A stretch of 64,000 nucleotides of DNA, from assembly GCA_905250115.1 (NCBI GenBank), contig CAJNOI010000204.1:83467-147466 (forward strand), read 5' to 3'. Below are positions 54,516 through 64,000 of this stretch, one piece after another. The notes under the pieces are model-generated. The model did not search any database. It was not told where the DNA came from and saw only the letters and a list, made by a program, of their open reading frames with translations. Both the position numbers and the translations under genes were made by a program. Source of the stretch: Adineta steineri (taxonomy: Eukaryota > Rotifera > Eurotatoria > Adinetida > Adinetidae). Within the stretch, counting starts at the first letter, position 1; each line of letters opens with the position of its first letter.

Positions 54516-55274
54516 TTAGTCTGAGTCAGGTCCTTTCTAGATGTGTCCAGCAGTGGACTATTGGGGAAGCCGATCGGGAAATTGTTTCATTTCGAGAAGA
54601 AATGGTTCATCCCCACAAAAACAAAGCAAAAAAGATATTTATTTAATTTCGTATTTGATACCACATGGATATTCCATACAAAGAGAAATGGTAGAAACAT
54701 GAAAATATATATATTCAAATATGGATATTTTCATTTATAGAAAAAAGCTTTTTTTTAAAATTCTATTTCTATTTCTCATTGTGACTGAAGATATAGATAA
54801 AGCATTTTACATTGAAATTTATTTATTCGTGCAAGTAGAAATCCATATTCACTAGAATGTCTCATTAGACAGTAAAAATAAAGTGATCCATTTCTGTTTA
54901 TGAGTGGAGATGTGGATGAACTACTGCCCTTTGAATTGTTGTTAATTCGGTCGAAAAATGATTTCTCCTTGGAGCGGAACAGTTTCTCTTGGTTGAGGGA
55001 TTTGGGCTATCCCTCGATCCGAAAAGGTTCCTACAAGGATCTTCTATTTTTTTTTCTAGGAAACGTCAAAATCTTGAAAGAAGCTTGTAGCCATGAAATA
55101 CTAAAGATTTTCATAGGATTATAGCAAGATCTTGACATGATACTTGAGGGTTCTCCTCTGCTTTTAAATCAGAATACTGTCAGAATTTCGATTAATCTTG
55201 GCCGGAAAAAGCTTTTCTGTTGCACATTAAGGGGTTCACCAGGACTTTATTAGGTTCCTATCAGGATCATGGCG
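54516..55274. other. Intergenic sequence, no gene recognised
   Basis: Open stretches of 60-75 codons on the plus strand have no protein-like signature. Bases 54940-55130 are less AT-rich than their surroundings and include GGTTCCTACAAGGATC, echoed at about 55250-55268 (GGTTCCTATCAGGATC); it may be part of an unrecognised repeat. Confidence 0.35.
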
Positions 55275-55342
55275 GAAGGGTGAGGGTGGGTGTTTTATGA
55301 TCAAAACTTACCCCCATCCCACAGCCACACCCACACCCTCAA
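55275..55342. repeat. GT-rich/CA-rich hairpin element
   Basis: GAAGGGTGAGGGTGGGTG, a loop of about 25, then CCACACCCACACCCTCAAG. A clean copy with the CTCAAG outer end. Confidence 0.85.
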
Positions 55343-57049
55343 GATGACGAATAGCTATTCACTCACAAAAAGAAAAGAAGACGAAAATGAAAAAAGAGAA
55401 ACTATGCTTAGCAATACGTTGTTTTTCTTCAAGTACTATTTTTACTGTTGGGTGACATATGTAAACGAATTGTGAACGTGGTTGATTGTTCATTATTGTA
55501 TGAATAGTCTATATTCTTCGTATCTAAAAAAGGACGTCTCCTTTCTTTGAATAGTATTATATACCCTTTTCATATTCAAATAACTACGTTATCTCATTTT
55601 GAGATAAATCATTCCTCTTAATGCCGACATAATAGAAATAGACCTCAGCCTTCTATCTCGAATAAAAATGTCTATCCTTGTGTCTATGGTTAGTAGACGT
55701 ACACCTTCTATCTTATAAAATGAGAAGGTAAAGCTATAGAACTATTTATCGTTCTTTGTAGTGACAATAGACTTAAACCTTCTGTCGTATACAAGAAAAT
55801 GAGAGAGAGTGAGTCGAAGGGAGGATATAAAATGACGATCAAAGAGATACAAGAGCGGACACTTTCTTTTTAGAGCATTGGTATATGTCTACCTTTACGT
55901 ATGTTTTATTTTGTGTCTCAGTTTATGATTTTTTTATATGTGTTTACCATTTAATTTTAATAAATATTATTATATTAGTAACGATATACAAGAAAGCTTA
56001 ACATAAACTCAAATATTTCGTTACAATTATAGAATTGTCAAATTATTCATATTAGCCATATTTTGTTATAATGCATCGGAATGGATCATGTAAATAATAC
56101 AATGTGGGTGTGGGTTTAGGGAGTTTTATCTTTCTACCCAAACTCACATTCATCCCTCATGCAGATTAAGTATGAATTATTAAAGACAATAATCACAACT
56201 TTTTACATTACAAATCGTACGAGTATGATGCCGTTCCGAGATTATGTTTTCCATGCATTAACATGTATTGCACTGATGAAAATGACGGTGTCATGTAGCT
56301 TGTATCGACTGTGGACACATTGTTACAATATCAGTTAAAATGATCGTTATCATAGTGTCCCTGACTTCTGAAAGAAAAAGAGAATACCTATCTCACTCTT
56401 GATTATCTTTTATTCTGTAACTTTTTTGTCACTTGTATTATCACTATGTTCACCTTGGCTTTACTCCTTATACTCACTCATGAGTATATAAGAGAGAAGT
56501 CAAGGAGAGAAAGAGAGTTAGTCGATAAGAGACAAAACGAACGTAGCTTGATTCTTCTAACTGAAGGATATCTTTTGGAATTTAAAAGAGAATAAGCGTT
56601 AAATCATTGTTCATTTTGTTTTCGTTACATGTATAAACTAAGCGCATGCGATAGTTATCAGAGTTTGCAATAAAATAATTTCTCGTCCATTTCGATATGG
56701 AACGGAATCGTTTTCGTTTCAGAATATTCTGTAACTCGATAGCATTTTATCGATACTTTTTTTTTCAAATCACATGTTAACAGATACGACGGTATAGAAT
56801 ACAGAAAAGCAAAAATTGCTATTCTAAAAAAGGAGGGAGAGACGTTTCGTTGACAAGAGAGATATTTAGCTGCTAGATAAAATTCGTATCGACTTTAAGA
56901 CACAGAGAAAAATAGTAGAACACGTTAGTAATATATAGTTATAGTGCGACCGCTCAGCACAAACATTTCATTTTTCTACTTGTTTCTCGACATATCCATA
57001 CAACTGGGCATCTTCATGGACGTTTTTATCTTTGTTTACAGAGGTAATA
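55343..57049. other. Intergenic region upstream of the ATP-grasp-like gene
   Basis: Holds one more hairpin element at 56102-56159. TATATAAG at 56485-56492, followed by a purine-rich stretch, is the best TATA-box candidate in the region; with the acceptor-like TTTACAG at 57035-57041, it could start a transcript with a 5'-UTR intron. No coding sequence seen. The promoter reading is a guess. Confidence 0.4.
56102..56159. repeat. GT-rich/CA-rich hairpin element
   Basis: ATGTGGGTGTGGGTTTAGGG, a loop of ~15, then CTACCCAAACTCACATTCAT. The right arm has drifted from the family form. Confidence 0.75.
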
Positions 57050-59436
57050 ATGGAAAGTGAACAGATCAATTTCCTATTCAATTGTGCTTCCAATCTACGC
57101 CTTCGCAACAGTCTATCATCATCGCACGAGTTCAGTTTGTCCGATCTTTGTCCAAAAAAATTGGCTGCTTGGGGTGCCGAACATCCTGCTGATCTGAATT
57201 ATCGCGTTGAATTGGCACGTCGTATTGCATCGACATATGACGATGCTGACCAAATTATTATTTTTGACGATATAGCAACTACTGTACCAGATTGTGAGTA
57301 TAATGATGCTCTCTTTATTTGTGGTTTTAATCGAGCTCTTCTACCTGCTCTCTGGTTATCGACTGGATTTCGTTGTGGTGGTCGAATACTCGTCTACTCA
57401 CCGCCGAATTCAATCGAAATAGAAAATTATTTAAAGTTAAAAAAACTGATCGAAGAAAATCTTCACCGTTCCATTAATATTCAAATTCTTTATGAAGATT
57501 TAACTGGTCGTTTACTTAATCTTGTTGAGTTATTTGAAAAAAGTTCAGAAAACTATGCAAATCTATGTGAAGAATTTGCTCAACAATTCTCAAAAGCATT
57601 CTATCCGAAATATCATGTCGATATGCTTCAACGACATATTGAAACTATAACACAAGGCACCAAACAATCTTTTGTGTTTCCTTTTGAAATGACCAAAATT
57701 CATCTTGAGGCGCTGCTACCTTATTCCGATCGATTAAAATTACCTGATATGCCAACAAATGACAAAGCAAAACATAATTTATTCTTAAGAGCAAAAGGAT
57801 TTAATTGCTTACCAAAATTATTAGCTGTTTCGCCAAATGGATCATTGATTGATAATTATGAGCAATATATCGATGCACTGAAGCAATGTAAATTAGAACA
57901 TACAGAAAATACATTATACAATATCGAGGTAAATATATCTCTACCAGTTATTACCTACTTTCCTATATTGTTTCCAAGTATTATAGTATTATGTTGTGCG
58001 ACAGATGAATAGGAATTTCTTTTTCATACAGACTCTCTTTGGATATTTCTCTCTTTTATTTACAGATATATTAGTAGAAATTTTCTTGAGCTCTTCAAAT
58101 TTCGGTAAACACTTATTTTCTATTAGAAACTCTTTCTCTTTACTGGGCATGATGAAGAGTTTATCCAATTTAGTCAAATTCTTTTACTTTTTAGAATTCC
58201 AATATATCGAATAGAAAAAAACGAGATAACTCTCAGATTTTTATCATCATTTATGACTGTCCTAAAAGTTGAATTGTATTTCTAAATTTGTAGATCTTTG
58301 CTCGAACTATCATTGAAGCTGTTGATCAAATTTATCAGAAATATAATACAAAATCATTTGTTAAATTAGATGCAACGGGTGTAGGTGGTTTATCAGGCAT
58401 GAGTCCAAGTTTACATCCAATAATCTATGACTATAAAGAAGATAAAAAAAAACGTGTTGATTATTTATGCAAATATATTGAAATAAAATTGAAAGGTACG
58501 AAATTACCCACAACAGCAGTTGTTGAAGAATTTATCGAACCACAAAAACGTGTTGATGATGTTGATGCTACTTATGGTGTTTGTGGATTTGTTCTTGGAG
58601 GCATCTTTTTTCCGACATCAATTAATCTAGCTGAAACACCTGATGCATCGTACATAGGAATGGTAAAATTGTTTTATTTGATGTGAGAACATTAAATTTA
58701 ATTTTTAATTTTTCTGAAAATCAAAAATCAAAGTTCTTTTTTGAAGTATAAAAACTTTGAGAAAGTGTTTTTAGTCTTAAACAAAAATACCGTTTAAAAG
58801 TTTGTATTTCATAGAAGTCGAAGTTTTATTAATTGGAGAAGACTTCATTTGTTTATATTCTAGTGGATTTCATCATCGCCAGCTGATATACCGGATTCAC
58901 CAACAGAATGGCAACAAATGTTTCAAGAATATTCTTGTATGGTAGCTTTGGAAGCATCTGAATTTCATTACCACAACGGAATCTACGCTGGAAATTTATT
59001 TTTAACAAAGGATGGTTGTCATAAGATACATGATTGGAATATTCGTCGTGGTGGACGCTCAACACCCGAATCCTTAATAATATTTGATATGCCAATTTAC
59101 GAAACAAAATTTACATTATTCTTGAATGAGTTTGGATATCATGAACAGATAAGTAGACTTAATTTATTTCGTATTTATAATAAAATATGCGAAAGTTTAA
59201 TGCACAATTATGGAATATATGTATTTTCAACTGAATATAGTTATTTTGGTAAAGGTTATGTAAAAGATGATTTTTTCAAATTTAATTTAATGATTCATCC
59301 AAAATGGCTTGTAAATATTGACAATAATGGAGAAAAACAAAACTTACCTAAAAGTAAACATCGCAATAAAGTAGAAGAATTTATTCGAGAAACAACTAAG
59401 AAATGTCTTCAAGATATGGATGAACTTAATATATGA
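57050..59436 (+). CDS. ATP-grasp-like ligase with pre-ATP-grasp region
   Basis: Three exons, 57050-57928, 58294-58662 and 58864-59436, all phase 0, give 606 residues. The start is the ATG just after a possible 5'-UTR acceptor. The first ~290 residues look like a pre-ATP-grasp alpha/beta region (IIIFDDIATTVPD, LWLSTGFRCGGRILVYSPP). The second exon has KSFVKLDATGVGGLSGMS, a Lys plus glycine-rich loop as in ATP-grasp nucleotide binding, and VVEEFIEPQ, the usual adenine-side segment. The third has HDWNIRRGGRSTPES, comparable to the metal-binding D/E-x-N-x-R-x-G-G loop. ATP-grasp enzymes join a carboxylate to an amine or thiol through an acyl phosphate. The overall form recalls bacterial peptide ligases of the pre-ATP-grasp group. 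Substrate unknown; assignment rests on motifs only. Introns are 365 and 201 bp, longer than usual here. Confidence 0.65.
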
Positions 59437-60554
59437 TCCATTTATTTAAGAACAACATTCATTGATTCATTTACTAATATTGATAATTGTATTATTTAGC
59501 CGCACTAATCTATATTTGATCCTGTCGTCTTAGAAGTGAAAAGTAGAATTTTAGTTTTGTATTGTTTATGTTTGATTGCATTACTTGTATAATGATAATT
59601 ATGAAGTAAATAAACTAATTATTTCTATAAGACAATCTTGAAATCATCTTGAGGGTTTGAATGTTGTGTTTATTCTCCATAGACACCAATACCCAGAGTT
59701 ATTGATTGATCGTAGGTTAATCGAAAGAAGAAATATCACAAAACATGATGTCACTAGTGAGTAATCTCTAATTATTTGTTGAACTTTTCGTTTCCTCAAA
59801 TAGAAATTTATCACTTAGATACTGAGTCATTTGTCAAATCTTTTTAAATGTACAATCTATTCAATACAAGTTTGGATGCGAAAATAAAACAAGATGAAGT
59901 GTTTATTTGATTTATCATTAACAGTTACTAGATGGAAAACAATGATTTTGTAATTCTATCTCTTACTCTTGTCTCTCACTTGTGTCTAAATATATTACAG
60001 CTACGTTATAAAGAATGAAGAATGTCTCATCAATTGTGTTTTATCGATATTGATCGATGTGATATTCTTTTTTTGATCGAAATTGAGATCTGTGACGCCT
60101 CACCATTTCTGCTGCTTGATTTGGCATTCAATCGAGAGAAAAAAAATAATGAAAGTGCATATTTATTTTTGAATAATAATAAATCATCACTTCTAGTAAA
60201 TAATGCCATCTAGACAATAAGATATGCAGCTATATGCTGAGCATTGACAAGGATTCTCCAACATCAATGAAAATACAAAATATATATGTTAAAAGAATGC
60301 TGTTCGTTGTATGATTGAGAAACATGTTAACAAATTCGATGAGACTCATTAAATTGGTCGATGTACTTTTTCAATAACGAAGAAAAAAGAACAGAATTGA
60401 TTATATGAACCCATACAAATAGTTGTAAAGCTTATTAAAATGCTGATGTGATCAATTGCCAACATTCCTTCGTTCCTTTTCGTTGTATAAAATTACATAC
60501 ACACAGTTGCTTATTTTCATTTATTTATCCATTACTCAACAGCATCATTCCGTA
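59437..60554. other. Intergenic region between two plus-strand genes
   Basis: AT-rich. A decayed hairpin-family copy lies at about 59648-59698 (CTTGAGGGTTTGAATG ... CACCAATACCCAGAG). No gene or RNA recognised; short frames at 60022 and 60456 have no protein-like signature. Confidence 0.45.
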
Positions 60555-62215
60555 ATGAAACATTATCAACGTAGTGTCTGGGAGCCAAAATTCAATGACA
60601 CAGAATCGGAAAAAAACAATAATGATCAGAAACATCATGATTGGATGAATTCATCGGATGATAGTGGGCGCCCGTAAGAAACACTATCTTTTTTTTCCTC
60701 ATTAAACAATTCAATATACTGTCTGTAGATATTGCTCGAAACCTTTTCTACTCGGAATGGCTACTGCAGCATTGCTTGTTAGTGTCGCTTTTGCAACAAT
60801 ACTTGCATTGTATTTTGTTAAATCAGGTAAAACTTACTTGTATATTCGACAGAAGAACTACACTTATAAACACATCTGTCAATGATCACTTGATTAGTCA
60901 AGTAAGATTTCATGAAAATATGAACTAAAGGTGGAGCGATCACTAGAAGATCTTCTCAGAGTACTACTCCGCTTATTTGTCTCAGTGAAAATCACAATTC
61001 ACATGAAAATAGTTTATTGTTATTTCAAATAAAGAATGAAATTTAGTAAATCTAATTTGTTTCATTTCGTGAATCTTAACCATACAGAGATGTGACATCT
61101 GTTTTTTGTTCCTGTTAAATGTGCAAAGAGAGAAATTTTTCGTTCACCTTTAATTTTCCACTTTTTGTATTAGACGGTAAACTTAAAGTGCGCACGGCAA
61201 CGTATCTTACGATAGTTGAACATTGTTTATCCTATTGAAAGTTAGAATAATAATAAACTAACAAACATGAACTCTACATTAATAGATTCCTGTACCATCA
61301 GCACTACGACGAGCACGGCGAGTTCATCGATCACGACTCCATTGACTTCAACCTCATCAACAACCACTTCATCAACTACAAGCACAACCACCACATCAAC
61401 TACGACAACAACTACATCAACTACAACAAGTGCAACTACAACTGCCGGTAATATAATAGATAGAAGTCTTGCACGATCTTCATCCATGCACTATACTATA
61501 TGTGATGATGCTAACTATTTCGAGGAGAACTTTGCACAAATATTTCATCTAGTTCATGATAATTTCTTGCTGATCAATAAAGATATTTTTTTTCAGCATT
61601 TAATATTAATTTGGTAACAAATGGTGATGCCGAAACTGGATCTTGCCAAGGGAGTAATGGTATCACTAGTCCGGTTGGATGGAACTATAACGGACCGATT
61701 ACTCAAGTGATCTATAGCGATCCAACTTTTATGGGTATGGCTTCTTCGGATCCGGGACCTAGGTAAGACGAATATCAGCTTGACTTTTATGCCAAGTTTT
61801 TTTTAATCAATTTAGTGATCGTGGTCAATGTTATTTCTATGGTCAGGTGTCAGCATCCACATCAATGTGGCAAACCATCAATCTGATTAATGAAGTCAGT
61901 CCTCTTCTTGTTGACAGTCAAACTGTAAAATTCAATCTTTCGGCATGGATTGGTGGTTGTACGACCCAAGATGATACTACTATTGTTTCACTAACTTTTA
62001 ATGATGCAAACAATACAATGGCAGGTAATATTACTAGCATCGGACCTGTGTACGCAGTCAATCGAACAAGTATAACATCGTTGATCTTTCAGCAGGCTAA
62101 CGATTTCGTGCCCATCGGCGCTCGTTCAATGACAGTATTTGTCACAATGATTCGTTCATTTGGTACGACGAATCAAGGCAGTGTGGATGACATTGCACTC
62201 TTTTTATATCAATGA
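60555..62215 (+). CDS. Type II membrane protein with Thr-rich stalk and beta-sandwich ectodomain
   Basis: Five exons, 60555-60673, 60729-60826, 61286-61447, 61597-61762 and 61816-62215, give 314 residues. A ~45-residue polar cytoplasmic tail (MKHYQRSVWEPKFND) is followed by a membrane anchor (MATAALLVSVAFATILALYF), a Thr/Ser stalk of ~50 residues, and a secreted domain beginning NLVTNGDAETGSC and ending GSVDDIALFLYQ. NLVxNGDAE at the start and an SxDD-ALxL end are typical of carbohydrate-binding-module-like jelly rolls, so sugar or glycan binding is plausible. Intron 2 is 459 bp, the others short. Exon 3 (the stalk) is a phase 1-1 exon, like the mucin-like exon of the polycystin gene. AATAAA at 62293. 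Confidence 0.75.
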
Positions 62216-62460
62216 ACATTAAACATATCGCATTTTACTTCTTTGTTCTTTTTTTTATGTATTCCCGCTTATGTTCGAAATTGTGTTATAATGAATAAAA
62301 TATTAATGATGAATGAGTCATAGTTATTATATTTTCGTAAGGTAAAGTGATGTGAGGATGAACATCAATTATATCAAAAATTATATTCGGTGTAAATGAA
62401 TAGATAAAATATAGAATTATAATAATAAAATATTGTTCTTTTGCGTCGACGAATATGCTC

Positions 62461-62928
62461 TTAGCTAGTACAACCAATCGTCTGCTGTTTTGCTTGTAAT
62501 AGAACAGTCTTCCCATCCGTGTTTATCAATTGCACCACAACATCGACATTAACCTTTGGACCCCATTTTGGGCCGTTTCGGATCGTTATGGTGAGAACTT
62601 GATTCGTGGACGATCGAGGTTGTTCTTCTATATCAGATGTGTTCCAAATTTGTGTTTCATTAAGAATAATCCATACTTGATGAGCTTTAACATCAGTTGG
62701 AAATTCACTATTATCAACCGTACTGATTCTCAATTTTGCTATGAGATGACTACCCGGAATTGTTGATTTTTCTACATAATTGTTAGGAACAATTGTTGGC
62801 ATAAAATCACGCCAAAGGAACGTTTTTAACTGAAATTCTTTATCATTTAACATTACTTGTGTGTAAGCTTGTGATAATGTTACATACGATATTGATGCAT
62901 CATCAAGTTTGATACTATTAGTCGTCAT
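62461..62928 (-). CDS. Intronless 155-residue protein, family not recognised
   Basis: Starts MTTNSIKLDDASISYVTL. Protein-like throughout: WRDFMPTIVPN, LIAKLRISTVD, HQVWIILNETQIW and TIRNGPKWGPKVNVDVVVQL. No signal peptide or membrane segment; alternating polar and hydrophobic residues suggest an all-beta fold. The GPKWGP...VDVVVQL block looks like a conserved family motif and gives an impression of a bacterial-style protein, but I cannot name it. Clean ends and composition make it a likely real gene. Confidence 0.65.
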   Translation of the reverse strand: MTTNSIKLDDASISYVTLSQAYTQVMLNDKEFQLKTFLWRDFMPTIVPNNYVEKSTIPGSHLIAKLRISTVDNSEFPTDVKAHQVWIILNETQIWNTSDIEEQPRSSTNQVLTITIRNGPKWGPKVNVDVVVQLINTDGKTVLLQAKQQTIGCTS

Positions 62929-63272
62929 GTGTACGAAGTATACGAACGTGCAATAAAACTTGATTTTAGTGTCTCTAATAGAGAGATAATATCTGAAATA
63001 AAGACTATTTATCTGTAATTTTTGTTAACACAGCATAGCTATGTTTAGAAGCAGGAGAAACGCAGTTGATATTATAACAAAAAAATATTACTAAAGAACT
63101 AAAATGAGATAGCGTTCTTATCTAGTCAGTGATATACAAGTATGACAAAAGAAATAAGTGATATTTTATACGCGTGTATAACACGTTGAAAATGTTGTTT
63201 TTTCTTTCTTTACTGATTTTATTGGAAAGATGAACTTCAAACATTTCCTTTATTCTTCAAAAGAAGTACTTA
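62929..63272. other. Intergenic, no feature seen
   Basis: AT-rich sequence upstream of the 155-residue protein gene; no recognisable element. Confidence 0.4.
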
Positions 63273-63331
63273 CTAGGGTGTGGGTGAGTAGAAAATTGAT
63301 TTCATACTTTCGCCTTCACCCACACACCATT
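63273..63331. repeat. GT-rich/CA-rich hairpin element
   Basis: TAGGGTGTGGGTGAGTAGAA, a loop of ~20, then TTCACCCACACACC. A clean copy with near-perfect pairing of the inner arms. Confidence 0.85.
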
Positions 63332-63598
63332 CCCATTTGCAGTTTCTTTGTCATGATTTGTGCTATTATTGTATTATTCAATCTATTAATTGTGTAAAGT
63401 GCTGATTAAGAATTTGTTGTGAGATGTCATGTAAGTTTATAAAAATAAACCCTAAACTATAATTTATTGCTTGAAATTCATTTCAAACTACTCGAATAAA
63501 CTATCGAGTTCTAAATTGTGATTTTCTATCGATTGTCTATTGCCAAAGGAATACATCTGTATACTGGATTAAAATTATGTTTATTTCACGCAGAGAAA

Positions 63599-64000
63599 TC
63601 AATTACATTGACACATCATCTTTCGGGCTAGCATTTTCATCAAATCAAGCAAAGCTTTTCGAAATACAGTTCCTCCACTCAACGTATAAATATAAAATGG
63701 CATTCCAGAAGCAAGATTAGTAAGAAGAAGAAATAGATTGAAGAGAAAACTTTCAACAGCATTTCTCAATGATGATTTGAGTATTCCACTAGTTATGGTT
63801 GTATAAAATTTAAATAATGCTAATGGAAGTGTAAGTGTAAGGATGACGAGAATTTGAATGAAAAGCATGATCAGTAATCGACGATCTGTTTTCTTTCGTT
63901 GGCTCTGATGCTCAGGGGCAGCTGTCACTGTATTGTGGGTGATACCGTTATTCATTGCCATACGCATCGGATGCAAGCGAGACTCTACTCGTTGTATATT
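63599..64000 (-). CDS. Rhodopsin-like GPCR, C-terminal part (cut by window edge)
   Basis: The frame is open from the window edge at 64000 to a stop at 63599; the first residues visible are NIQRVESRLHPMRMAMNN, and the N-terminal five membrane segments lie outside the window. Visible are a basic loop (HQSQRKKTDRRLL), TM6 (MLFIQILVILTLTLPLALF), and TM7 (FLFNLFLLLTNLASGMPFYIYTLSG), with a proline-containing TM7 end in place of NPxxY, then a helix-8-like FRKALLDLMKML and a CQC tail that could be palmitoylated. The layout is that of bdelloid FMRFamide-receptor-like class A GPCRs; ligand unknown. The internal ATG at 63976 is not the true start. Confidence 0.85.
   Translation of the reverse strand, partial: NIQRVESRLHPMRMAMNNGITHNTVTAAPEHQSQRKKTDRRLLIMLFIQILVILTLTLPLALFKFYTTITSGILKSSLRNAVESFLFNLFLLLTNLASGMPFYIYTLSGGTVFRKALLDLMKMLARKMMCQCN

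Noticed and set aside
430..63331. Hairpins read as true interstitial telomere tracts
   Set aside because: Arms are short, degenerate and always followed by an inverse arm; no long head-to-tail TGTGGG array or Penelope-like telomeric retroelement is present.
1..64000. tRNA genes, rRNA and CRISPR arrays
   Set aside because: I looked for TTCRANNC-type T-arm blocks with matching acceptor stems, rRNA core sequences and regular spacer arrays and found none; a covariance-model scan would be decisive.

Overview
The window looks like nuclear DNA of a bdelloid rotifer (Adineta/Rotaria type). It is AT-rich and gene-dense. Most introns are about 45-60 bp with GT-AG ends, between open exons that join in frame. 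The gene families are ones I associate with bdelloids: intronless rhodopsin-like GPCRs, giant LDLa/EGF/7TM receptors, ADP-ribosyltransferase-TPR fusions, NHL-repeat proteins and F-box proteins. Several compact genes (glutathione S-transferase, CmcJ/GA4-desaturase-like, DUF2278/YukJ-like, DPP5-like peptidase, ATP-grasp-like) look more bacterial or fungal than animal, which fits the known habit of horizontal acquisition in bdelloids. The species is inferred from content only.

Layout. 1-6.4 kb: two diverged copies of a ~0.4-0.5 kb repeat bracket a GPCR (+) and a secreted DOMON protein (-); a 179-bp hAT-type MITE with a perfect 8-bp target duplication follows. 6.4-11.2 kb: giant LDLa/EGF/7TM receptor (-). 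11.7-12.0 kb: relic of a 2OG-Fe(II) oxygenase. 12.7-15.9 kb: multi-zinc-finger RBR ubiquitin ligase (-), broken by a 966-bp inverted-repeat element inside its IBR domain. 16.4-24 kb: GST (-), endonuclease V (-), CmcJ-like oxidoreductase (+), F-box-like protein (-), ART-TPR protein (-). 24.8-39.5 kb: one 34-exon polycystin-1-family gene (-), about 3,694 residues as modelled, with four NHL beta-propeller modules at its N terminus. 39.5-42.9 kb: mostly empty AT-rich DNA with a small hairpin element and three 25-nt candidate microexons. 42.9-53 kb: small Cys-containing protein (+), membrane-anchored DPP5-like peptidase (-), DUF2278 protein (+), second giant LDLa/EGF/7TM receptor (-). 53-57 kb: intergenic, with a 739-bp foldback element. 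57-64 kb: ATP-grasp-like enzyme (+), Thr-stalked type II membrane protein (+), an unrecognised 155-aa protein (-) and the 3' part of another GPCR (-) cut by the window edge.

The genes do not form a pathway. The most striking shared non-coding structure is a family of GT-rich/CA-rich hairpins (arms GGGTGTGGGTG...CACCCACACCC, often bounded by CTTGAG/CTCAAG), about one per intergenic gap and one inside an intron. The most striking gene is the NHL-mucin-REJ-GPS-PLAT-channel polycystin, whose N-terminal exons are all phase 1-1 and so suited to duplication and shuffling. Exon models were made by hand; total lengths divide by three for every multi-exon model, which supports them, but no transcript data were available.
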